From contig CM065880.1 of assembly GCA_033439255.1 (NCBI GenBank), positions 558,001-622,000 of the forward strand: a DNA stretch of 64,000 nucleotides, in the 5' to 3' direction. The position numbers and the translations under genes were made by a program. The DNA comes from Hericium rajendrae (lineage: Eukaryota; Basidiomycota; Agaricomycetes; Russulales; Hericiaceae). Shown piece by piece: positions 56,245 to 64,000 of the stretch. The notes below the pieces were generated by a model. That model saw only the letters and a list, made by a program, of their open reading frames with translations, was not told where the DNA came from and made no database searches. The number at the start of each line of letters is the position of its first letter. Position 1 is the stretch's first letter.

Positions 56245-56669
56245 GGCGAGGGTGCACAAGGATTCCTAGAGACTGGCTTCAAGATCGTGGCGGAGCATAA
56301 TTGACTGTGTATTCATCGATATTGGCAGCTATCCAGCACGAGGCGTAGCCTGCGTGTATGTACCATATGAGCGAACTCCTCCCACAATTACATGATAAAT
56401 TCTTTCATCAATGCTGTAATTGACGATGTGCTGTTATCAAATCGTCTGGGAAGCTAACGATATTGACGTCGACGTTGGGCATGTGCGGCTACGTGAGGTG
56501 TACCGTCAGGCTCAACTCGTCATTAAGGAATTAAGATGGTTCGCGGGGTATAAAGGCTGTAGATGCGCCGAGTTCTAAGAAGGCATACGCTGACCTGGAC
56601 ATGCCCGTAGGAACGGGCACTAGTACATAGATAATTGAAGAGACAATCGAACGCAAGACGTTGCTAAGC
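56245..56669. other. spacer before block A copy 2
   Basis: No gene seen. Moderately AT-rich. Confidence 0.35.
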
Positions 56670-59275
56670 TATCTATACAACGAGAAACTCCCGACAGATG
56701 CATTGCTGATGTGTGTAGACAAGGGACGACTCGACAATTAGCGATGTGATTAGGGGTATCGCGTCACATAAATTCTAGTGGCAACGAAGGACAAGTGTTG
56801 TAATGGACAGCTAAACGAACAACAAGACATGCGTCAACAAAGACCGATGAAAAAGGTAAAAGTACGATATAGTATAGAGCGAGTGCAGAGAAACGCACAG
56901 CATAGCCCGTGCGAGGAAGACTGTGGAGAAACGAGGACCGACCGAGAGAAACATAAGATAATGAACGGCGCTAGGTTCGAGCGAGTGCAGCTACACCGCA
57001 GCCTAGCGCCCTCCCGCCACTCCTCCCGCAACACAACACCCACCGCGCGACACAAGGCAGCTCAGCAGCTCACCTCGACCTCAGGCCCCGCCTCGCCCTT
57101 GTCCTCCAGCCCCCACCCCGCGATGCGCTCTGACACGACGAGACATGCAGAGTGGAACCGGTGCGCACACGTCCTGCCATCTCTGTCACTCTGGGCCTGC
57201 GGCAGGCGGATGAACACTGGCACCAGGCGTAGCTCCGGCGTCGGGTCTTCGTCCGACGGGCCAATGCCACACGAGACGTCGTCGCAGAGCAATACCGCAT
57301 CGCGCTCGCGCTGCTCGATGCGCTGGCGCAACGTCGGACCAGGCGGTCGCGGCACCGTCCATGTGGGCTTCTGCGGCATGTTCGTCGGCGCAGGCGCAGG
57401 CGGCGGCACGCCAAATCTGAAAGGCGAGAAGACGAATGGCCGCGCTTGGTAATATGGGCGAGGAGAGAAGTCGCCCGGCGTCAGTCGGGGCATCTGAGGT
57501 TGAGCCTGGGCTTGAGCGGGCTACGAGATTGGCTGAGGTGCCGATGCAGGTAGAGGTGGCGATTGCAGAGCTGCCTGCTGCTGCCCTTCATCCTGTGGTG
57601 TTGGGACCTGGGGCTGTTGAGGCTGTTGACTTGTTGGCTGGCCAGCTGCTTGCTTCTGCTGCCGCAATTGCAACTCGTCTCTTGATGTTGTCTGTGCTCG
57701 GTTCAACGCGGTCATAGGTGAATGCTGCTGGCGCTGAGGATGGAGATGAGTCTCGGGCGGCGGCATCATAATCATGGTTACAATACCCGACATCTCCCAG
57801 AACCCAGCACCCGAACCGCCTACAAAGTTGAGCGGGTCGAATGTTGGCTGGGCATCAGCGCGGAGGTGATCGAGGCGGTTGAGGCACCTGCAGCTGGGGT
57901 TGTGGCGCATCTGCCTGAGGTTGCTGTGGTTAACGCTGTGCTTGCTGAAATATGGGTTGCGACGCCAATGCCGGCTCTGCTGGAGCCTGCTGAGTCGTTG
58001 CAGCCTGTCCAGGTGTAGGCGTAGCCCCAGCTCCGAAGGCCGTCTGCCATTCGCCCGCTCTTGTCGAACTCACATCCGGGCATGCCAATCCCTCTGCGTC
58101 TGGAGGCGTTGGCATCCGGCGTCGCAGAGCGCTTTGAGTGAGGCCCTCAGGATCGATGTCGTATCGATATGTCGGGCACGTCGTCTGGCAGGGATGTGCG
58201 AACCGCAGTACGAGGCAGACACTGCGGAAAACGCGCGAGCAAGACAAAGCAATGATGGGCGAGAATGGTGGCTCAGCAACGATGGGCGGTAACGGTTCCT
58301 CATCCTCGTCGACATTGTCGAAGGCGAACGTGGTGCTTGAGCCGGCCTGAGGCGACCCGTAGAAGTGGTGGTAGTCGCCTGATCGTGAGGTATATAGCGA
58401 TCGACGACGAGGCCTGCGGGGTAGGCATGACACGTCCTCCTGCCGTAGCTGCTGATCGTGCCCACCATCCATAGCGGCATCACCGTCACCGTCCTGCTTG
58501 TTCTCCGCCCATCCAATCCCAGCGTCCTCGCCCAATAACGGTTCCAAGTACACCGTGTAGCCTGCGCTCATCCCGCCCGTGTCTCCTTCCTCCTATACGA
58601 ACCTCTCCGTGCGCTTCACCAGGTCCTCTGGTACGACCTCAAGCCCGCGCATCAACTTGCACGCGCGGACCGGGTCATCGCGCTCCAGTTCCATACCCGC
58701 GCCGCCGAACGCCATAAGCATCTGCATGATCGCGCGCACGATGTCGGGTGCTTCGCCACCTTCAGGTGCCATCACGGGCATACCAAGCATGCCGAGAACG
58801 TTCAGCACGTCGACAAGCAACGTTCCAGTCCACTGGGCACGCTCCGCGCCCGTATCGTCCAACATCTGGACGTTCACATTGCCCGAACGGGGTTCTTGGG
58901 GATTGGCGTTAGGCACAGGCTGACCCCGAGCCTGGGTTTGCGGTTCGGGCTGCGCTTGAGCTTGAGCCGGCACGGGCTGAGCGTCACCAGCTGTCAGCGG
59001 CGGCAGCGCAACAGGGACGATGATCATGTCAAAAGACAAAGCGAGCATACCCCGTTCGGTCCGTCGTCGAAATGGAAGTGACGGTGCGGCGGTGCGTTGC
59101 CCCGCTGATTTTGGTTCGCAGGCTGCCCTGCATCTGAGGGAACGGTGGAGGAGGAAAGTGAGGGTGTGCGTGTGCGTGTGCTTCAGGAAGGGCAGAATAA
59201 GTGGGCGAATATCGCGAGGTAAACGGCGATGTGGTTGGAGGTGCTGATGCTGACGCTGCGGGTTCGCAAGTGCTA
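56670..59275. repeat. duplicated block A, copy 2 (partner 30660-33152)
   Basis: Same order of segments as copy 1, with differences including small indels. Similarity ends at about 59275. This copy continues into the RING gene's first exon, so it is the more complete, probably ancestral arrangement. Confidence 0.8.
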
Positions 59276-59623
59276 GGTCGCATATGTGCATCACGATAAG
59301 CGTCCTTGCGTGTAGGAAATGAGACATACCAGGTACGGGGTATCCTCCATCGGGATTCGGCACTCCCTACAAACCAATACGCCTGCTGGGTCCGGCACAG
59401 TAGGCTCCAAGGGCGGCATCGATTCGCCGGTCCAAGTGCTCTCACCGTCTATCCCGACAAGAGCATCTCCAATCGTACGCATCCCGCTAGGACTGAGCGT
59501 CTTCGTCATCGAACGAGTCCAGAGAGACGGCAGATCAGGCATCGTTGAGTCGCTCCGGGCGTCATCGTGATCGACGGAAGCGGGCGCAGGAATATTGTAG
59601 TTCTGCGTGCACTCTGCATGCAT
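57062..59623 (-). CDS. RING-finger protein gene, more complete copy
   Basis: Probable ubiquitin-ligase-type protein. ATG taken at 59623 (MHAECTQNYNIPAPAS); exon 1 contains a CxxC (LVCRECRIPMEDTPY). Following exons: an Arg/Ala/Gln/Pro-rich region with NVNVQMLDDTGAERAQWTGT and IVRAIMQMLMAFGGAGMELE (58593-59100), an acidic segment DNVDEDEEPLPPIV, FDPLNFVGGSGAGFWEMSG and a Gln/Pro-rich run (57521-57910), then the RING: LLCDDVSCGIGPSDEDP, CAHRFHSACLVVSERIAGW and VEVSC. The gene ends TGA right after VEVSC, before the last expected zinc ligand, apparently because of a GAGCTGCT duplication at about 57062 not present in copy 1. Activity is therefore uncertain. Exon limits approximate. Confidence 0.55.
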
Positions 59624-59656
59624 AGATGGAGCTGAATCTATGTTGTGAACATCTGG

Positions 59657-59905
59657 TTATGGTTGAGGTGTGTCCGGGGCAGTAGACGAATGAGCGATAA
59701 GGTCTGGAATGGGCTCATCGTCCGACATGACGATGTCGGTATCTGCGGAAGCTTCAGGGTGGTTGATGATATTGACTACCTCTGAATGCGCTGACGAAAA
59801 GCCAGTAAGAAAGAATGCGCTAGATTCATGTGAGATTGCTTGGGACGACGTGTCTGCCCGGTAAGAAACAATGAGATGATGTCTGATGTTGCAGACTCGG
59901 AGCAC
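59657..59905 (-). CDS. short upstream frame, possible 5' exon of the RING gene
   Basis: Contains MSDDEPIPDLIAHSSTAPDT from an ATG at 59728 to a stop at 59657. Acidic, protein-like, 34 bases upstream of the RING gene ATG used above. It could be the true first exon joined by an intron I cannot place, or a short upstream frame. Confidence 0.3.
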   Translation of the reverse strand: MLRVCNIRHHLIVSYRADTSSQAISHESSAFFLTGFSSAHSEVVNIINHPEASADTDIVMSDDEPIPDLIAHSSTAPDTPQP

Positions 59906-60228
59906 AATGGCTTCCGGCAGATTGGTCGCTCCATGTTCTTCCTCGGACGTGGACAGTCAGAACTGCGCCCTTTTCCCTCCGCCTGCGCCCTTTTCTCTCC
60001 GCCTCAGGGCTTCGATTCAGCATCGGTCATCCAGAGGTCCTCCAGCGTAATCACCTCCTTTGATCTGCGAAGCGGCGTTCTATGAATCCTCCATTGAGCC
60101 TCCACTTCCGGTCTGCGCCGGTCCCAGTTGTGTTCTCCTCAGGCTCTATGTGACGGATGATGAACCGTTGAACGGTTGCTTGCACGCAGCACGCCACCCG
60201 CATAGCAGCATCTGTGGGCTCTCTACTA

Positions 60229-60450
60229 CTAGACGTCCACAGTACAGTATATCGTCCGGGTGCACCGTATCAACAAGGAGTCCCACTGGTGCAAACAACG
60301 ATGTCCTTGAGGTGGTAAATTGTTAACGATCTCGGACATGCCATACTGGCCCCACGTCTCGAACGGGGACGGTGATATCACGTCTGTATTGCTGTCCCAC
60401 ACATAGTGAGTCTCGGGTACGCCTCTCGAGTGCGATAAGCTGATGCACAC
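60229..60450 (-). CDS. unrecognised frame, second copy
   Basis: Matches 37254-37586 (VPETHYVWDSNTDVISPSPF, GQYGMSEIVNNLPPQG) but stops earlier after TIYCTVDV because of a small insertion near 60241. Possible exon of unknown function, perhaps part of the adjoining family gene. Confidence 0.3.
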   Translation of the reverse strand: MCISLSHSRGVPETHYVWDSNTDVISPSPFETWGQYGMSEIVNNLPPQGHRCLHQWDSLLIRCTRTIYCTVDV

Positions 60451-60830
60451 TACAGCACACGGCTGACTGGCATTTTGCAGAATGGAATTAGCGACCTGCC
60501 AAGACGACGCTGCGTGGATCCGTGCGTGGCTGTCTTTTCTCGGCTACGACCTTCGCTCTCAGAAGGTACGACCCTATGATCCGCACATTTCTGTTTTCCA
60601 CTCATAAGGTCAGGGTTGCTCCGCGTATCGGTCGATTGTTCATTGAACGCGCTAAATACCGGTTTTTTTTTTCGGCGGAACACGCTCAAGAATCTCGCAA
60701 TTTGCGAGCCAATCGTGAACTCAAAGCAAGTTGAGAACTTTATTCCGTTATGTTAAGTACGGGTTATAGGCTAAGGTTGCCGGGCTCATGGTAAACTCGC
60801 AGTATGTGTTTCGTCTCAGTTGACCTCGTT

Positions 60831-62502
60831 CTAACTGTTAAGCATCCCCGTCGCCACTCTGGTTTCTCCCCTCTCCATCCCCCCGTTTGATTCCTCCTTC
60901 GGCCAGTGCTTTTCTAGTTCGACCATTTGGGCGGCTTTACGAAGGGGCTCCGATTTGAGCTGTTCCAAGAGCTTGGCTGATCTATGGTTCATGATCAATA
61001 GCATCTTGAGAAAGTGTATGCGAGTCAACTGGGACGAAGACGTGTAGATTCCTCTGCAACTTCCGGAACTGCCAGTGTTACTGCAAATGTAGCCCCATAC
61101 CACTTTATTCTTCATCCGATCGACCCTGTAGCACGGATAATACACCCATACTGAGATTTCATCTTGACTATAGCTCATCCCATACACACGCATCCAGTCG
61201 GGTAGGGCTTGTCCGGGCTCTGCCATTGGCTAAGGAGTGCGTGAGTCTCAATCATCCCGATGAAGTACTGATCGTGCGTACATTCCACTTTTCCAGGTCC
61301 CATTCACGTTTTCCCGATTTAATTATCGTGTATTTCTCGATATGGTGGATGATAAACATTTGGAGGGTTGGCATCACATAGCACGCCATCTGCGCAGCCA
61401 CGTCCTGCTTCTTAGTCTGACGTGTCGCATCAGCAACTACAGTTATGGGTGCATGTATGGAACCCTTGGGTGGTCCCTCTCGACATGCTATATCCGGATT
61501 GCTGTTGCCCCAAGCACCAAGACTAGGCGGAGACAGTAAGATCGTATTGCTATTCGAAAGCGCATGTGGTGAGCCTCTGTACCGCTCTTAAGAATGCCAA
61601 TTTGACACGCACCAAAGCAGATGACCATTGCACGACCTCAAGAACAGAGCGATTAATCTGCCAATGGTCCGTTCGAACTCAAGTTCAGACACGTTGTAAT
61701 CGGATCCCGTGTTAGGGAGTAATAACTGTGCCAAGGTGTCTTGTATGACACCGTGCGATGCGTGCGAATGGACTAGGTCGGCATCAGTTTCATCGGTAAG
61801 TGCCCTGCTCAAATTGAGGGATCCCTGCCCGTGCTGCTGAGATCCTGGCCCAGGCTTGGCACCCCCAGCGACGCCTTTCGTAGCCTCGTGTTCTGCGACG
61901 AAGATGTCGTGTCCGTATAATCTCTTCCACATCACATTCGCGTCTTTGATGTATTCCTTCAGATCATACTCCACCTTTTCAGGTGTAATATTGTTGCTCA
62001 TGGGCTTTGCGAGGTTCTCATCTGGCGGCTGGGTGGGTCAAATGGGCTGTCAGCACTATGCAGCATCTATTGTTGAGCAAGACTATAGCTGACGAACTTC
62101 CAACAGATCCGCGGGGATTGTGATCGTGGCTTCGTGTGCCTCTACTAAGGCTATTTCCTCACGAACCGCATCCTTTATCTTGGCTGTGCCATGGGCCGGT
62201 CCTAGGTCATGATCGGCAGTCTCAGACTCTTTGAGGTCATCGACGTATGACCAATTGAGGTGATCATGCAGATCAGTCCATTTTGTATTGCTGTCGCGGA
62301 CGAGACAACCAACGTCAATGAGGTGATCAACGTTGGCAACAAAAAGGCATTCGTACGAAGGGGTGCGCCACTCCCCGCTATTTCCCTTTGCGTGCTCGCA
62401 GAGAGCCGGTATTCCTACTTCTTTCATGTAATCCATGATCCCGCTGTTTTTGACGAGCGTCTCTTGATCATTCCAGTCCTTGATATTCTTGAATTGAGCC
62501 AT
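60831..62502 (-). CDS. PD-(D/E)XK-like family member 5, open copy
   Basis: ATG at 62502: MAQFKNIKDWNDQETLVKNS...YECLFVANVDHLIDVG...LLEVRQL (exon 1 to 62083). Exon 2 from 62001: MSNNITPEKVEYDLKEYIKD, LYGHDIFVAEHEATKG, ERTIGRLIALFLRS. A middle exon has NPDIACREGP (about 61495) and ITVVADATRQTKKQDVAAQM (about 61430): the PD is kept, but ExK has become DAT. Then MPTLQMFIIHHIE and the family tail LPDWMRVYGMSYSQDEISVW to the stop after GMLNS at 60831. It is open where the partner copy (38047-39650) is broken. Probably expressed but not a canonical nuclease. Confidence 0.55.
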
Positions 62503-62869
62503 AATGTCCGGAATTTTCTATTGGGTATTTGAGTTGTGAATTTGCGAGAGATATAGTACTGTTGCATGAGATGATTCTCATAGATTTCGAAGACGCTGTT
62601 TATACTCAGAAGGAAACAAAAGACCCAACATGACGAATCGAAAGGGACAGTGGTAGGATTGTTGGCAGACAACAGATTGATGGCAAATCTTCTTTATCAT
62701 CGTCTGCTGTACATATGTGATCTATTTCGTCTCATGTAAATGGGTTCAATGTTTTTTTTATACCTGGAGCCTCTGTGTAAGGTCGTAACGGAGACTACGT
62801 TCGAGCCTGTTCAAGCTCAAGCATCACAAATCGACCGCCAGGCCGTATGATAAGCGCTTTACTGATACT

Positions 62870-63640
62870 GTAAGGGATCTCAGATCTGCATTGTTTATGT
62901 TGTCGGAGATGGTCTCGGATCAATAGCGAATCGAGATGTCGGGCAAGTTATTCGGCGGGGACGTGCGAGCAAGGCAGAGCAACGATGGACGGCGATAGTT
63001 CCTCGTCGGCATTGTCGGTGGTGGACGTACTTGCTTCACGGCAATATGAGGCGGGGACGTACCCGCAGGAGTAGTGGACTGTTGGTGAGGTGCGGCAGTC
63101 GACGACGACGCCTGCGGGGTAGGCGTGCCGTATCCATCTGCCGAAGCTACTGCGTCCTGCACACCACCCATAGCAAACTCACCATAACCATCACCATCAT
63201 GATCCTGCTTGTTCTTCTCCACACACGTTCCCCGCATCCTCACCGAACAGCGGCTCCCATCAAAACGCGCATCCTGAGCTCATCCCGCCCGTATTCCTTT
63301 CCTCTTTTGCGAGCCTCTCCATGCACTTCACTAAGCCCTCCGGTATGACCTCAAGCCCGCGCACCAATCTGCGTGCGCGTGCCGGGTCATCGCGTTCTGG
63401 TTCCATGCCCGCATCGCCGAACGCCATGAACGTCTGCATGATCGCGGGCACGATATCGGGTATCTCGCCGCCCTTAGGCGCCGAGCGTATCGGACATGTT
63501 CAGCACGTCGGCGAGTGATTTATTGGGCACCCTTCTCGCCCGTATCGTCTAAGATACGTTGTGTAAATGGGTTCGTCAGTGGGGCAATCCATTGGGGTTA
63601 GGGGCGGGCTGACCCTGAGCCTAGGTTTGCGATTCAGGCT
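62870..63640 (-). pseudogene. RING-gene middle fragment, copy 2
   Basis: Counterpart of 40014-40790: IMQTFMAFGDAGMEPERDD, EVIPEGLVKCMERLAKEE and DGDGYGEFAMGGVQDAVA separated by frame changes. No RING core. It shows that a RING-gene piece was already next to block B before the duplication. Confidence 0.6.
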
Positions 63641-63719
63641 GCGTTTCACCTTGAGCCGGACAACTATCTTCCTTACCGGGGTCAGCAACCGACACTAAGC
63701 TATGTTTATTCGATTAATT

Positions 63720-64000
63720 CCAGGCGCTCAAGCATGCAGAAGCACTGCGCCGTGCAGAACACGAAGCCCGGCGTCCCGCCGCGCTCGCGCAGCAACATGC
63801 GGAGGTACTCGCAGAGCACGGACGCCGGAGCAAGGGCGCCGCGACGAGCGTCGGGACACCCCTCCTCAGCGGCAAGGTGAGTAGGGTGAGCAGTGCGGAG
63901 ATGGTCGGCTGGCCAGCCGGCGCCGCAGGGTGGGAATACGGTCAAGTCGAGGAGGACGCCGAGGACGCCGACCCGCGGCGCATGCTGACGATGAAGGCGC
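63720..64000 (+). pseudogene. CreA-gene fragment, copy 3 (runs off the window)
   Basis: Nearly identical to 49989-50276: CAGGCGCTCAAGCATGCAGA...GGTCGGCTGGCCAGC...CGCGGCGCATGCTGACGATG. It differs by a 6-base deletion (GACATG-like) near 63795 and a few substitutions. Homologous to the CreA-like gene from 5408 on. No zinc-finger part. Confidence 0.85.

Larger units (their letters stand above)
59975..63650. repeat. duplicated block B, copy 2 (partner 37130-40818)
   Basis: Uninterrupted version of block B. It includes the empty target site GTTTCACC (63643-63650) for the 9.1 kb element and flows through TTGAGCCGGACAACTATCTT into a CreA fragment at 63720. Confidence 0.9.

Overview
The window reads as nuclear DNA of a filamentous basidiomycete, most likely an agaricomycete of the polypore type. 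Genes are split by many introns, mostly 45-60 bases with GT...AG ends. The recognisable families are fungal: a CreA/Mig1-type zinc-finger repressor, an alpha-kinase, a TET/JBP-type dioxygenase, Plavaka and Helitron elements, and lineage-specific expanded proteins. Host sequence is GC-rich. One inserted transposon gene (44.3-48.1 kb) is strikingly AT-rich. Exon limits are my own reading and are approximate unless stated.

Layout. 1-4.1 kb: largely unassigned. 4.7-6.7 kb: CreA/Cre1-like repressor with a pyrimidine-rich leader. 7.4-9.0 kb: first member of a PD-(D/E)XK-nuclease-like family. 10.0-13.0 kb: an unknown gene facing a TET/JBP-like 2OG-Fe(II) dioxygenase. 14.0-15.7 kb: broken pieces of housekeeping-type genes (tRNA-guanine transglycosylase-like, TTC27-like). 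15.7-17.6 kb: integrase-core gene with an in-frame stop. 18.5-19.2 kb and 27.4-28.4 kb: two arrays, in opposite orientation, of an irregularly spaced 17-base motif. 21.5-23.4 kb: broken gene, possibly of the polarity/DENN (SPA) type. 23.4-26.4 kb: multi-exon alpha-kinase.

29-64 kb is a segmentally duplicated accessory region. A unit made of a RING-finger gene (block A), a PD-(D/E)XK-family gene plus a RING fragment (block B), and a piece of the CreA-like gene occurs twice: 30.7-33.2 + 37.1-40.8 + 50.0-51.5 kb, and 56.7-59.3 + 60.0-63.7 + 63.7 kb onward. The first copy was later disrupted. A 3.2 kb Helitron sits in its CreA fragment, with a TC 5' end, an asymmetric 11-base inverted repeat, a 3' hairpin and CTAG. 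A 9.1 kb element with about 470-base terminal inverted repeats and an 8-base target duplication sits at the end of block B. A Plavaka (CACTA-type) transposon lies inside that 9.1 kb element. The undisturbed sequences (6.77 kb in the CreA gene, 63.64 kb in the second block B) serve as related empty sites for the Helitron and the 9.1 kb element.

How it fits together: one apparently ordinary regulator gene at the left is the source, or a relative, of three fragments 27-59 kb away. The PD-(D/E)XK-like family has six members, only two of which keep a textbook PD...ExK motif. In the duplicated pairs the copy hit by transposons is the one with more frameshifts and stops. The best candidates for something undescribed are the 9.1 kb long-TIR element with no recognised transposase, the PD-(D/E)XK-like expansion, and the paired motif arrays.
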